Positions 55,465-64,000 of a DNA stretch of 64,000 nucleotides are shown piece after piece. Numbering within the stretch: the first letter of the stretch is position 1; each line of letters begins with the position of its first letter. The position numbers and the translations under genes were made by a program. The stretch covers positions 1 through 64,000 of the forward strand of contig NZ_JAQTLY010000011.1 in the NCBI RefSeq assembly GCF_028714655.1, read 5' to 3'. The notes beneath the pieces were generated by a model that worked only from the letters and a program-made list of their open reading frames with translations, did not search any database and had not been told where the DNA came from. This stretch comes from Sulfurimonas sp. (GTDB lineage: Bacteria > Campylobacterota > Campylobacteria > Campylobacterales > Sulfurimonadaceae).

Positions 55465-57267
55465 GTGCAAAAGATTAGAAATATTGCAGTAATCGCCCAT
55501 GTTGACCATGGTAAAACTACATTAGTCGATGGACTGCTTGAGCAGTCGGGAACATATGGTGCTCACGAGCAGCATGATGAAAGAGCTATGGATAGCAATG
55601 ATTTAGAAAAAGAGCGTGGTATTACGATTTTATCTAAAAATACGGCTATCCGTTATAAAGAATTTAAAATCAATATCATCGATACTCCGGGTCACGCGGA
55701 TTTCGGCGGAGAAGTAGAACGCGTTTTAAAAATGGTTGACGGCGTTTTAGTTCTTGTTGATGCTTATGAGGGTGTTATGCCTCAAACTAAATTCGTTGTT
55801 AAGAAGATGTTGGCACTCGGTAAAAAACCAATCGTTGTTATTAACAAAATTGACAAACCTTCGGCAGAACCGGAACGCGTTGTTGATGAAATGTTTGACC
55901 TATTTGTTGCTATGGGTGCAACTGAAGATCAACTAGACTTCCCAATCATCTATGCAGCTGCAAGAGACGGTATCGCAAAACTCGATATGAGTGAAGAGGG
56001 TGGTGATTTTCAATGTATTTTTGAAACAATCATCAATAAAATCCCAGAACCTGAGGGTGACAGAGAAAACCATACGCAGGCTCAAGTTTTCACACTTGAC
56101 TATGATAACTATGTAGGTAAAATAGGTATTTCTCGTATTTTCAACGGTGTTATCAGAAAAGGCGACAATGTTATGCTTGCAAAAGCTGACGGCGAACTTG
56201 TAAAAGGTAAAATAAGTAAACTTATCGGTTTCCATGGACTTAACCGTATGGAGATTCAAGAAGCTGAAGCCGGCGATATCGTTGCATTTGCAGGTTTAGA
56301 GACTGTCGATGTAGGAGATACCGTATGTGATCCTAACAATCCGATGCCGCTTGATCCGATGCACATCGAAGAGCCGACTTTGACAGTTGTTTTTTCGGTA
56401 AACGACTCTCCGCTTGCAGGTCAAGAGGGTAAGCATGTAACTTCAAATAAGCTCAAAGATAGACTAGAGTTTGAAATGACGACGAATGTTGCAATGAAAC
56501 TTGAAGTTGTAGGCGAGGGTAAATTTAAAGTTTCAGGTCGCGGTGAGCTTCAAATAACAATTTTGGCTGAAAATATGCGTCGTGAAAATTATGAGTTCGG
56601 CGTATCTCGTCCGGAAGTTATCGTTAGAGAGATTGAAGGCGTTAAATGTGAACCGTTTGAGCATTTGGTTATCGATGTTCCTGAAGAGCTAAGCGGTACC
56701 GTAATTGAGCGTCTGGGAAAAAGAAAAGCAGAGATGAAATCTATGATTCCTATGGGTCAAGGCTTCCAAAGAATTGAGTTTGAGATTCCTGCTCGTGCAC
56801 TTATCGGATTCCGCGGACAGTTTCTAACGGATACTAAAGGCGAGGGTATAATGAACCACTCTTTCTTAGAGTTCCGTCCATACAGCGGCACGGTTGAGTC
56901 AAGAAGCTACGGTGCGCTTATATCTATGGAAGACGGTGATACGCTGGCGTATTCACTATTTAACATACAAGACAGAGGGGTTCTTTTTATTGGACCGCAA
57001 GTTAAAGTTTATGAGGGTATGATTGTCGGAGAGCACTCTCGTTCAAATGACCTTGTCGTAAATCCTATCAAAGGAAAAGCACAATCAAATGTTCGTTCAA
57101 GCGGTGCGGATGAAGCGATTAAACTTATCCCGCCTCGTGATATGTCGTTAGAGCGTGCATTAGAGTGGATTGAAGATGATGAGCTGCTTGAAGTAACGCC
57201 GAAGAGTATTCGTATCCGTAAAAAGTTCTTAACAGAGAGTGAAAGAAAAAGACATACTCGCAAGTAA
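55465..57267 (+). CDS. typA: Translational GTPase TypA/BipA
   Basis: A 600-residue ribosome-binding GTPase of the EF-G family. G1 is [15 protein letters not shown] (about 12-26), G2 [12 protein letters not shown]3 [15 protein letters not shown]4 [14 protein letters not shown] domain-V-like part and the TypA-specific C-terminal end ERKRHTRK follow. The start is GTG, with GAAGGAAG before it. The family is important for stress and cold growth and for 50S assembly. Confidence 0.97.
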   Translation: MQKIRNIAVIAHVDHGKTTLVDGLLEQSGTYGAHEQHDERAMDSNDLEKERGITILSKNTAIRYKEFKINIIDTPGHADFGGEVERVLKMVDGVLVLVDAYEGVMPQTKFVVKKMLALGKKPIVVINKIDKPSAEPERVVDEMFDLFVAMGATEDQLDFPIIYAAARDGIAKLDMSEEGGDFQCIFETIINKIPEPEGDRENHTQAQVFTLDYDNYVGKIGISRIFNGVIRKGDNVMLAKADGELVKGKISKLIGFHGLNRMEIQEAEAGDIVAFAGLETVDVGDTVCDPNNPMPLDPMHIEEPTLTVVFSVNDSPLAGQEGKHVTSNKLKDRLEFEMTTNVAMKLEVVGEGKFKVSGRGELQITILAENMRRENYEFGVSRPEVIVREIEGVKCEPFEHLVIDVPEELSGTVIERLGKRKAEMKSMIPMGQGFQRIEFEIPARALIGFRGQFLTDTKGEGIMNHSFLEFRPYSGTVESRSYGALISMEDGDTLAYSLFNIQDRGVLFIGPQVKVYEGMIVGEHSRSNDLVVNPIKGKAQSNVRSSGADEAIKLIPPRDMSLERALEWIEDDELLEVTPKSIRIRKKFLTESERKRHTRK

Positions 57268-57298
57268 CTCTTTTTTAAACTAAAAATAAATACCTCTT

Positions 57299-57324
57299 GC
57301 ACATGCCAAACTTTTGGCGTGTGC
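57299..57324 (+). terminator. Hairpin after typA
   Basis: GCACATGCCAA pairs with TTGGCGTGTGC (one T-G pair), about 30 bases after the stop codon. No long T run follows. Confidence 0.6.
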
Positions 57325-57382
57325 GTAAAACTTCTTCATTAATAATCTAACTATGTTATACTTTTAGTAAAAAGGATAAAAA

Positions 57383-57661
57383 ATGGATGGATTATTGTAC
57401 CCAATCTCTCTGCTTGTAGTTGTTTTAATAGCTTTCTTTTTTTATAGAAATAATAGTTTTAAGTTGATGTTGCTGACTTTGGCAGTCGGTGTATATATCA
57501 TTTACTCTCAAGAAACGGGAAATACGGTAACAAATCTTAAAAATGAGGCTGTTCAGTCCATCGACAAATCTGCCGAAAGTTTTAGCAAATCGCGCGGTAT
57601 AGAAGGTTACGATGAAAAAAAAACAATAGAAACTGTTAAGGGTACCTCTAAAAACCCTTAA
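57383..57661 (+). CDS. Small membrane protein with charged tail (92 aa)
   Basis: AAAGGATAAAAA precedes ATG 57383. Two hydrophobic segments (about residues 4-20 and 27-42) are followed by a soluble tail rich in Ser, Lys and Glu (NLKNEAVQSIDKSAESFSKS and on). It is a conserved-looking but unrecognised protein located between typA and nrdB, without clear coupling to either. Function unknown. Confidence 0.65.
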   Translation: MDGLLYPISLLVVVLIAFFFYRNNSFKLMLLTLAVGVYIIYSQETGNTVTNLKNEAVQSIDKSAESFSKSRGIEGYDEKKTIETVKGTSKNP

Positions 57662-57707
57662 ATAGTAAAATAGTAATTCCTTTATCAAATTAAAATCTTC
57701 ATAAAGA

Positions 57708-57713
57708 TACAAT
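57708..57713 (+). promoter_or_regulatory. Possible -10 element of nrdB
   Basis: TACAAT, 24 bases before ATG 57738. Confidence 0.4.
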
Positions 57714-57737
57714 AGCGTAAAATTTTCGGAGCAGATT

Positions 57738-58760
57738 ATGAACAGAAAAAAGATATATAATCCCCAGTCGAATGAAAATGTAAACGAGAGACGAATATTC
57801 GGCGGAAATCCTACCGGAATATTTGAATTAAACGATATAAAATATCAGTGGGCTTACAATCTTTGGGAGATGATGTTAAATAACACTTGGTTCCCAAAAG
57901 AGGTCGATATGACCCGTGATGTGAGTGATTATAAACATATTACCGAGATGGAAAAAGATGCCTACGATAAGGCACTCTCACAGCTTATTTTTATGGATTC
58001 GCTGCAGACGAATAACATAATGGATAATATAAATCCTTATGTAACGGCTCCGGAAATTAACCTCATTTTGGTTCGCCAAGCCTATGAAGAAGCGCTCCAC
58101 TCCCAAAGTTATGCCGTTATGGTTGACAGTATCTCCGCAAACTCTAAAGAGATATATGATCTTTGGCGCCGCGATATGATGCTTAAGTCAAAAAACGATG
58201 CAATAGCAAAAGTTTATGAAGAGCTTTCCAAAAATCCTACCGAGCATAATTTCGTAAAAGCTTGTTTTGCAAACCAGATTTTAGAGGGAATCTACTTTTA
58301 CAGCGGCTTTGCATATATTTATACACTTGCTAGAAGCGGAAAAATGCTAGGTTCTGCACAGATGATAAGATTTATCCAAAGAGATGAAGTTACTCACTTG
58401 GTTCTATTTCAAAATCTGATAAATTCTCTTAGAAAAGAGCGGCCCGATCTCTTTAGCGAGCAGTTAAAAGAAGAGGTTATAGCGATGTTTAAAGAAGCCG
58501 TTGAGCTTGAAGTTGCATGGGGAAAATATATAACTCAGGGGCAGATTTTAGGACTGACCGATGCCATCATTGAACAGTATATACAGTATTTGGCAGACGA
58601 CAGACTCTCAAGTGTAGGATTTGCAAAACTTTATAATGTGACAAATCCTATAAAGTGGGTTGATGATTTTTCAAAATTTAATGACCAAAAAACCAATTTT
58701 TTTGAGGGAACCGTTGCGAACTACTCAAAAGGAAGTTTAAGCTTCGATGACGACTTCTAA
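57738..58760 (+). CDS. nrdB: Ribonucleoside-diphosphate reductase, small subunit
   Basis: The class Ia radical-generating subunit, 340 residues. Metal ligands are in [14 protein letters not shown] (E, E and H; the Tyr of HSQSY corresponds to the radical Tyr), [16 protein letters not shown] and [14 protein letters not shown]. The C-terminal [13 protein letters not shown] is the peptide that docks on NrdA. The gene is 20 kb from nrdA, a separation typical of this phylum. It overlaps the nitrilase gene by 14 bases. Confidence 0.97.
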   Translation: MNRKKIYNPQSNENVNERRIFGGNPTGIFELNDIKYQWAYNLWEMMLNNTWFPKEVDMTRDVSDYKHITEMEKDAYDKALSQLIFMDSLQTNNIMDNINPYVTAPEINLILVRQAYEEALHSQSYAVMVDSISANSKEIYDLWRRDMMLKSKNDAIAKVYEELSKNPTEHNFVKACFANQILEGIYFYSGFAYIYTLARSGKMLGSAQMIRFIQRDEVTHLVLFQNLINSLRKERPDLFSEQLKEEVIAMFKEAVELEVAWGKYITQGQILGLTDAIIEQYIQYLADDRLSSVGFAKLYNVTNPIKWVDDFSKFNDQKTNFFEGTVANYSKGSLSFDDDF

Positions 58761-59487
58761 GAAGAGCGGTTATAAACTCTGCTCACTTCTTTTTGATACC
58801 GTAAAAGATTATAACGCTAACTTGCAAACACTTTTGGAGTTAGTCGGCAATGCATCAAAAAAATCTCTCATTGTCGCTCCCGAAGTTTGTTTAACCGGTT
58901 TTGATTATGAAAACTATGACAAAGCGGTTGAGTTTTCACATATAGCAAACGAAAAGCTCAAAATTGCCTCTAAAGACAAAATTATTATACTGACTATGCT
59001 TGAGAGAAGAGACGAAGAAGTTTTTAATTTCGCCAAGATATTTTACAACGGCGAAGTTGTTTATGAGAGAGCAAAAGCGAAACTTTTTCGTTTCGGCAAT
59101 GAACATAAGTATATGTCCGAGGGAAGCGATGAAGATATTAAAATCGTCGAGATTGACGGTATAAAGATAGGTATTTTAATCTGTTTTGAGCTTCGTTTTA
59201 AAACACTTTGGCAAAAACTTGAGGGGTGTGATGTTATAGCAGTTCCGTCTTGGTGGGGGGTTTTAAGGATAGAGCATTTTAGGGTGCTGACTCAAGCGCT
59301 TGCCATTATAAATCAGTGTTATGTCGTTGCAAGCGATTCACAAAACAAAGATTGCACGAAAATGAGCGGAATTATTAGACCGCACGGAGAAGATGAGAGA
59401 AATGAGAACAGAGCTTGCTTAGAGATAATTTATGATAAAAAAGAGATTACTTTAATGAGAAAATATATGGATGTCGGCATTGGATAG
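58747..59487 (+). CDS. Carbon-nitrogen hydrolase (nitrilase superfamily)
   Basis: A 246-residue hydrolase with the Glu-Lys-Cys triad: Glu in [14 protein letters not shown] (about residue 45), Lys in [12 protein letters not shown] and Cys in [15 protein letters not shown] (about residue 144). The usual Tyr/Phe after the Cys motif is present. Amide substrate is unknown. The gene overlaps nrdB by 14 bases and the pcm gene by 17, so all three may be co-translated. Confidence 0.9.
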   Translation: MTTSKKSGYKLCSLLFDTVKDYNANLQTLLELVGNASKKSLIVAPEVCLTGFDYENYDKAVEFSHIANEKLKIASKDKIIILTMLERRDEEVFNFAKIFYNGEVVYERAKAKLFRFGNEHKYMSEGSDEDIKIVEIDGIKIGILICFELRFKTLWQKLEGCDVIAVPSWWGVLRIEHFRVLTQALAIINQCYVVASDSQNKDCTKMSGIIRPHGEDERNENRACLEIIYDKKEITLMRKYMDVGIG

Positions 59488-60118
59488 GATTACAGCAACA
59501 AAAACCGCAAAATTAGCCGATGAGTGCCATAAAATATTTCCTCTAAGCGAGAGCGTGAAAAATGCTATTGCCAAAACAAACAGAGAAGAGTTTGTTCCGT
59601 TTGGATTTAAGCAAAGCGCATATAAACTAGACGCTTTGCCTATGGGTTCTGCCCAGTGGATAAGTTCTCCTTTGACGGTTGCTAAAATGACGCAGTATCT
59701 TGAGCCGAAAAAAAATGATAGAGTTTTAGAGATAGGCTGCGGGAGCGGTTATCAAGCAGCCGTACTTTCGCATATATTTCGCGGTGTTTTTACGATAGAG
59801 AGGATAGAATCTCTGATGGTAGAGGCAAAATCCCGCTTTAAAAAACTTGGTATTAATAATATCCATACAAGAATTGACGACGGGCAAAACGGATGGGTTC
59901 AGTTTGCCCCATATGACAGGATTCTGTTTTCGGCAACGGCAAAAGCCATACCGCAAAAGCTTTTTGAGCAGCTAAGCGAGGGCGGGATTTTGGTAGCTCC
60001 CATGCAGGTCGGCTCAAGGCAGATTATAACCCGTTTTAAAAAAGTAGGCAACTCTTTGCAAAAAGAGGAGTTGGAAGAGTGCGACTTTGTTCCTATCGTA
60101 AACGGAATTCAGAAGTAA
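59471..60118 (+). CDS. pcm: Protein-L-isoaspartate O-methyltransferase
   Basis: It repairs isoaspartyl damage with S-adenosylmethionine. VLEIGCGSGYQAAVLSHIF (about residues 77-95) is SAM-binding motif I, ISSPLTVAKMTQYL the substrate part, and GILVAPMQVG the conserved post-II loop. Length 215 residues. Starts within the nitrilase gene and ends two bases before the convergent periplasmic protein gene. Confidence 0.95.
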   Translation: MSALDRITATKTAKLADECHKIFPLSESVKNAIAKTNREEFVPFGFKQSAYKLDALPMGSAQWISSPLTVAKMTQYLEPKKNDRVLEIGCGSGYQAAVLSHIFRGVFTIERIESLMVEAKSRFKKLGINNIHTRIDDGQNGWVQFAPYDRILFSATAKAIPQKLFEQLSEGGILVAPMQVGSRQIITRFKKVGNSLQKEELEECDFVPIVNGIQK

Positions 60119-60120
60119 AA

Positions 60121-60795
60121 TTAAAGGATTTCAAGTTCCGCTTTGATTTTATAGCTTAGAGGTTTTAGTTTATTGATATTGTCGTAGTTTGCTCTTTTAT
60201 ATGCTTGGCTTATCTCTTTAAAATAGAGTTTATAATGGTTCATATAGTTAAATAGAAACTTTTCGACTTCATCATCAAGATAAAGCTCCGTTATCGTAAC
60301 CGTCATTTCATTCAATATATTATCAAATCTTTTTTCAAGAGAGGGATTTGGTTTTTTAACAAAATCATTTTTTATACTGCTTAGTTCCCTCCATTGTGTT
60401 ATAAGTGTATAAAATCCTATATTGGAGATTTTTTTATTAAACATTTCCAGTTTATCGATAGTTTCGCCGTAATGTTTATTTAGGGTCGGTGCCTCTTTTT
60501 GCAGGCTGTCTGCAATAATATTAACAAGATCCGCATAGTTTTGAAGATCATTTTTTAGCCGCTCTCTGTTGTCTTTTGAAATATCAAGATTTTCAACTTT
60601 TTTCATAATAGATACGATATTTGATTTGTACGGAGATATTTTATCGTATTCGCCGCGCCAAATTATGGAGTTTGCGTCATTGACATTTTGTCTAAACTCT
60701 TCGGCAATATTTCCCTGTTTTTTGTTATCGCTGCCGAGTGTGAACATAGATGCGTTAAGCGTTGAAAAGATTAAAATATATAGTAATAGTTTCAT
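60121..60795 (-). CDS. Hypothetical periplasmic helical protein (224 aa)
   Basis: MKLLLYILIFSTLNAS is a signal peptide; the rest is all-helical and rich in Lys, Asn and Glu (for example ENLDISKDNRERLKNDLQNYAD). No domain is recognised. AAGGATAAAT precedes its ATG at 60795. It faces pcm in convergent orientation and stands alone. A structural or chaperone-like role in the periplasm is possible. Confidence 0.7.
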   Translation of the reverse strand: MKLLLYILIFSTLNASMFTLGSDNKKQGNIAEEFRQNVNDANSIIWRGEYDKISPYKSNIVSIMKKVENLDISKDNRERLKNDLQNYADLVNIIADSLQKEAPTLNKHYGETIDKLEMFNKKISNIGFYTLITQWRELSSIKNDFVKKPNPSLEKRFDNILNEMTVTITELYLDDEVEKFLFNYMNHYKLYFKEISQAYKRANYDNINKLKPLSYKIKAELEIL

Positions 60796-60939
60796 ATTTA
60801 TCCTTTGAAAATTTTTTAAAATATTATGTTCATTTTATTACGCCACGGTTACGCCAAAATTAGAGGTTTGCTTGATATTTTTGATTATATGAAGCTTTTT
60901 AATTGTAAAATAATAATCAGCATAAGTTAGGATTGATGT

Positions 60940-61773
60940 ATGGAAGATGTGTACGGTATAAAATATTCAAAACCTGAAGTAATCTTAATGCAAGATACTG
61001 GTATAGGTGTAGCTGAAGCGGCGGCTAGAACTTGTTACGACTCATTTGAAAACAGCGAAAATGAGGCTATTAAATATATTGAAAAAAATATGCCCGACAG
61101 CGCTACTTGCAAAAGTATAAACGATATAGAAGAGTCAAATCTGTTAAATGATTTGGCTTGGACATATTTTCATCACTCTATTTTAGAGCATGCAAATTTA
61201 AGTTTTCTCATAAGAGGGACAAGCAGAGGCGTACTCCAAGAGCATGCCCGTCACCGTATACAGGCTATAAGCGTTAGAAGTACGCGTTATACTATGAGTT
61301 CGGTTATAAACGCTTTTGTCGCTTCAGAGGCAAGCGGCGGGAGAGATTTTTTTATATCTAAAGTTTTGGGTTTCGATATGCTTGTCACATGCGATGAAGA
61401 GTACAATAAAATCGAAATCGGTGCGATGTACGATAAGCTAAAGTATCAGTCAAAAACGGTAGAAAATTTTAACGAGACAGCCGTGGCAAAAAGTTCGCTC
61501 TCTCTTTTGAATGAGTTTGCCGGCAATTCACAAGCGTTGTTTGATGCGCTTGAGGCGGGGAAAAAGAAACGAAATGTCGGTGATGCGTTTAAGCATATAG
61601 TGACTGATAACTTTAAAGTCGACATGGTCGTGACATTTAATCTTAGAAGTCTTAAAAACTATTTTACGCTTAGAGACAGCGGTGCGGCATATTTTCAAAT
61701 AAGATGGTTGGCTCAAGAGATGATGAAAAAAACCCCGTCAAAATATTTAGATTTGATAATTAAAAAAGGATAA
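60940..61773 (+). CDS. thyX: Flavin-dependent thymidylate synthase
   Basis: It methylates dUMP using FAD, NADPH and methylene-tetrahydrofolate. The ThyX signature is RHRIQAISVRS (RHR-x7-S), preceded by HHSILEHANLSF and followed by RSLKNYFTLRDSGAAYFQIRWLAQEM with the dUMP-binding Arg residues. Length 277 residues, slightly longer than average. ThyX in place of ThyA is usual in Campylobacterota. Confidence 0.95.
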   Translation: MEDVYGIKYSKPEVILMQDTGIGVAEAAARTCYDSFENSENEAIKYIEKNMPDSATCKSINDIEESNLLNDLAWTYFHHSILEHANLSFLIRGTSRGVLQEHARHRIQAISVRSTRYTMSSVINAFVASEASGGRDFFISKVLGFDMLVTCDEEYNKIEIGAMYDKLKYQSKTVENFNETAVAKSSLSLLNEFAGNSQALFDALEAGKKKRNVGDAFKHIVTDNFKVDMVVTFNLRSLKNYFTLRDSGAAYFQIRWLAQEMMKKTPSKYLDLIIKKG

Positions 61774-61777
61774 TTTT

Positions 61778-61990
61778 ATGTGGAAATATATTTTAGCGGC
61801 TGCTTTTTTATTTAGCGGCTGTTCATACTTTGAGTTTAATTTTGCTATGTGCGACAACATCGGATCCGAGCAAAACCCGCAGATGATAGAGAAGTGCAGA
61901 AACTATAATGAAGAAGAGGCGCAAAAAGCCTTCGATAAAACAAAAACAAAAACTTCGACTAGCGAAGATGCTTTAGAATTTAAAAAATAG
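61778..61990 (+). CDS. Small lipoprotein (70 aa)
   Basis: MWKYILAAAFLFSGC is a lipoprotein signal with the lipobox LFSGC; lipidated Cys at residue 15. The mature part has two further Cys (in AMCDN and EKCRN), suggesting a disulfide, and a Lys/Thr/Glu-rich tail. AGGATAATTTT precedes ATG 61778, four bases after thyX. Function unknown. Confidence 0.75.
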   Translation: MWKYILAAAFLFSGCSYFEFNFAMCDNIGSEQNPQMIEKCRNYNEEEAQKAFDKTKTKTSTSEDALEFKK

Positions 61991-61999
61991 ATTATAAAA

Positions 62000-62112
62000 T
62001 AGACTTATTTCATAACCTAAAATTAGATTCCAAATCAAGTTTGGAATGACGAAATTTATGAGTTTTCGTCATCCTGAACTTGATTTGGAATCTTTGGTTT
62101 GAAAGAAGTCTA
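62000..62112. repeat. Dispersed inverted-repeat element, type A (copy 4)
   Basis: Ends TAGACTT and AAGTCTA. The core has AGATTCCAAATCAAGTTTGG with AATGACGAAA and facing TCGTCATCCTGAACTTGATT, then TGGAATCT. It is in the opposite orientation to the 16.9-kb copy. Fills the gap between the lipoprotein and PhnA-like genes. Confidence 0.78.
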
Positions 62113-62133
62113 ATAAATTAAAGGATATATGTA

Positions 62134-62691
62134 ATGAATATAGAGAAAGAGTTAATGAGTAGAAGCGGCGGTGTATGCGAACTTTGTGGAAACGGTGAGG
62201 GGCTTAGTGTTTTTGAAGTTGCTCCCTCAGACGGAAGTGCGGAACAATCCGTATATATCTGTTCAGCGTGCAGAGACCAGATAGAAAACCCTGATAAAAT
62301 GGATGAGGCGCACTTCAACTGCTTAAATGACAGTATGTGGAGTGAAGTTCCTGCCGTAGTAGTTATGTCTTATAGACTTTTAAAGGCTTTAGGCAGAGAA
62401 GATTTGGTTGATATGATCTATATGGAAGATAGTCTTAAAGCTTGGGCAGATGCCAAAGCAGGAAGCAATTCAAGCAATGTAGTTGTTAAAGACTCTAACG
62501 GCGTTGTATTAAATGCCGGCGACAGCGTCGTTATTATCAAAGATTTAGAGGTTAAGGGTGCCGGTTTTACTGCAAAAAGAGGTACAACGGTTAGAAATAT
62601 ATCTATACCGTCGGATGTTGCAGATCACATAGAGGGTCGCGTAAACGGAACTAAAATATACCTAAAAACAGAGTTTTTGAAAAAAGCATAA
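62134..62691 (+). CDS. PhnA/YjdM-type zinc-ribbon protein
   Basis: A 185-residue protein with an N-terminal zinc ribbon (CELCGNGEG at residues 15-23 and ICSACRDQI around 47-55) and a C-terminal PhnA domain (VVKDSNGVVLNAGDSVVIIKDLEVKG, then AKRGTTVRNI). The family was named for alkylphosphonate utilisation, but the true function is unsettled; other phosphonate genes are absent here. AAAGGATATATGT precedes the ATG. Confidence 0.88.
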   Translation: MNIEKELMSRSGGVCELCGNGEGLSVFEVAPSDGSAEQSVYICSACRDQIENPDKMDEAHFNCLNDSMWSEVPAVVVMSYRLLKALGREDLVDMIYMEDSLKAWADAKAGSNSSNVVVKDSNGVVLNAGDSVVIIKDLEVKGAGFTAKRGTTVRNISIPSDVADHIEGRVNGTKIYLKTEFLKKA

Positions 62692-62732
62692 TTTGATGCC
62701 GTGCTAATTTGCCGTATTGTAAAAAGGTATAT

Positions 62733-63896
62733 ATGAACTCTTTAAAACCAATAGCCATAAATATATCGATTCCTCTTTTTATATCTTTGGCGTTCGGGTC
62801 TTTGGTATTTTATGAAGCTAAAGTACCAAAGATTATATTTAGTTTGGTTCCGTATCTTTTTTATGCCATCAGTGCGCTTATCTTATGGGTGTCATGGCAT
62901 TTTAACCGCAACAGATTTATATTTATAGTTATTCCGCTTTTGCTGATACATATCGGATTTGGGTATTTGAACCCTAAAAGGGCTACGGATCTCTTTCTTT
63001 ATAGCTCTATGCTCTATCCGCTTCATCTTCTTATATTTTTATCCTTAAAAGAGCGGGGGTTGTTCTCAATCTGGGGAATTTTAAAGATTGCTTTTTTTGT
63101 AGTCGAGGTGGCAGTCGTTTTATATTTTGTTATTTATCCGAATGCGGATTTTATAGCTGTTTTAAAGATGAAACTCCTTGCACTCTCTTTTTATCCGCTT
63201 GAAGATTTATGCATGGCTATTGCTATTTTTGTAGTTTTCGTAATGAGTATATTGGTAATGTTTAATAAGTATATATTATACAATAGCTCATTTTTAGTCA
63301 TAGCGATAACATTTTACACAGGGTTATACTTTATAAAAACTCCGCACGCAAATGAACTTTCACTCTTGACTATAGGCGTAATTATCTTTATTTTGCTTAT
63401 AAGAGAGTCTTACCGTCTGGCGTTTTATGATGAGCTTACGGCTTTGCCCGGAAGAAGAGCGTTAGTGGAAGATATGGCAAAATTGGGTATGAAATATTCG
63501 CTTGCTATGATAGATATAGATCATTTTAAAAAATTTAACGACACATACGGACACGATACGGGCGATGAGGTTCTAAAGATGGTCGCTTCAAAGCTGGCGG
63601 ATGTCGGCGGAGGCGGAAAGGCATATAGATACGGCGGAGAGGAGTTTGTGTTACTTTTTCCATCAAGGGAGCTGGATGAATCTTACACCCATACGGATAT
63701 TCTAAGAGATACTATCGCAAAGAGTCCGTTTAAGGTTAGAAATAAGCAGAGTTCTAAAACTATATATATAAATATCTCGTCAGGAATCGTACAAAAAAGT
63801 TCTAAAGACAAAGACCCTTTTGCGGTAATGAAAAGAGCTGATGATGCTCTTTACAAAGCAAAAAAAGCCGGAAGAAACCAAGTAGTAAAAGCATAA
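62733..63896 (+). CDS. Membrane diguanylate cyclase (GGDEF)
   Basis: It makes cyclic-di-GMP. Residues about 5-220 form about eight membrane helices, probably a sensor. The GGDEF domain (about 232-387) has YDELTALPGRRAL, MIDIDHFKKFNDTYGHDTGDEVL and the active motif RYGGEEFVLLF; all catalytic residues are kept. The inhibitory RxxD site before GGEEF is absent. ATG 62733 with AAAAAGG upstream is chosen; the upstream TTG at 62709 has no site. Confidence 0.9.
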   Translation: MNSLKPIAINISIPLFISLAFGSLVFYEAKVPKIIFSLVPYLFYAISALILWVSWHFNRNRFIFIVIPLLLIHIGFGYLNPKRATDLFLYSSMLYPLHLLIFLSLKERGLFSIWGILKIAFFVVEVAVVLYFVIYPNADFIAVLKMKLLALSFYPLEDLCMAIAIFVVFVMSILVMFNKYILYNSSFLVIAITFYTGLYFIKTPHANELSLLTIGVIIFILLIRESYRLAFYDELTALPGRRALVEDMAKLGMKYSLAMIDIDHFKKFNDTYGHDTGDEVLKMVASKLADVGGGGKAYRYGGEEFVLLFPSRELDESYTHTDILRDTIAKSPFKVRNKQSSKTIYINISSGIVQKSSKDKDPFAVMKRADDALYKAKKAGRNQVVKA

Positions 63897-63914
63897 AATA
63901 AAGGCGGTACCGAT

Positions 63915-64000
63915 ATGAAAGCATATGAGAGATTTCACAAAATAGATGATGATTTTAGAAACCCGTTTGCAAGAGACAGAGACAGAATTATCCACTCAGG
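63915..64000 (+). CDS. dgt: dGTPase/HD phosphohydrolase, 3' end outside window
   Basis: ATG 63915 with AAGGCGG upstream begins MKAYERFHKIDDDFRNPFA followed by RDRDRIIHS, which is the N-terminal block of deoxyguanosinetriphosphate triphosphohydrolases (FxRDRDRIIHSxAFRRL). Only 28 codons are visible and the frame is open to the window edge. The HD metal site lies beyond, so the substrate cannot be judged. Confidence 0.75.
   Translation, partial: MKAYERFHKIDDDFRNPFARDRDRIIHS

Overview
The window looks like the chromosome of a sulfur-oxidising, flagellated member of the Campylobacterota, most like Sulfurimonas. The DNA is AT-rich and genes are tightly packed and often overlap by 4 to 29 bases. 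The order ruvC - dnaA - dnaN - gyrB is the origin arrangement of this phylum. Lineage-typical content includes an exported sulfide:quinone oxidoreductase, a DUF3373-like outer-membrane protein, RNase J, ThyX, an HtrA protease and a NrdA with a phylum-type insert. The species assignment is inference from gene content; no rRNA or tRNA gene is present.

Layout. 1-7.6 kb: the 3' end of frr, pyrE, then a run of peptidoglycan-recycling genes (exported NagZ, an SSS symporter, AnmK, AmgK, MurU), a 48-codon convergent small gene, and a lytic transglycosylase. 7.7-13.4 kb (minus strand): a ParE/RelE-type toxin-antitoxin pair, then a sugar cluster (mutarotase, GluP-like transporter, HAD phosphatase, CPA2 antiporter) with a YoeB-type toxin-antitoxin pair inside it. 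13.6-16.8 kb: pyrG and recJ. 17-22.1 kb: a respiratory/sulfur island with a porin-like protein, Tat-exported SQR, a haem-less three-Cys periplasmic protein and a SoxH-like metallohydrolase; the first two share a 53-bp promoter module. 22.2-42.4 kb: mostly housekeeping genes (fliI, folE, a phosphoethanolamine transferase, rnj, rsmA, hisF, rlmN, purB, nrdA, htrA, trxC, gltA, ppnP). 42.6-43.6 kb: a hemerythrin/PAS sensor.

43.7-46.4 kb is the most unusual accessory block. It holds a Tyr-rich protein with both a Sec-type signal and a double-glycine leader, an unknown acidic protein, an outer-membrane beta-barrel gene broken by a frameshift and a stop codon, and a signal-peptide-bearing stand-alone C39 cysteine peptidase. 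I read it as a periplasmic peptide maturation/export system related in layout to the Fap amyloid machinery, with a damaged pore.

46.4-52.3 kb: the replication region, with DnaA boxes on both sides of dnaA (bipartite oriC) and a CTA-type triplet run just before dnaN. Three identical 16-bp parS-like sites lie 13 to 16 kb to the left of dnaA, next to additional DnaA-box-like 9-mers. 52.3-64 kb: a degenerate GGDEF/EAL protein, queF, a CCA-adding/poly(A) polymerase family enzyme, typA, nrdB, a nitrilase, pcm, thyX, a PhnA-like protein, a membrane diguanylate cyclase and the first 28 codons of a dGTPase.

Two families of dispersed hairpin repeats, some with the same outer inverted repeats (AGACTTCTT...AAGAAGTCT) but different cores, sit in intergenic gaps at about 16.9, 27.8, 34.7, 49.7, 49.8 and 62.1 kb.
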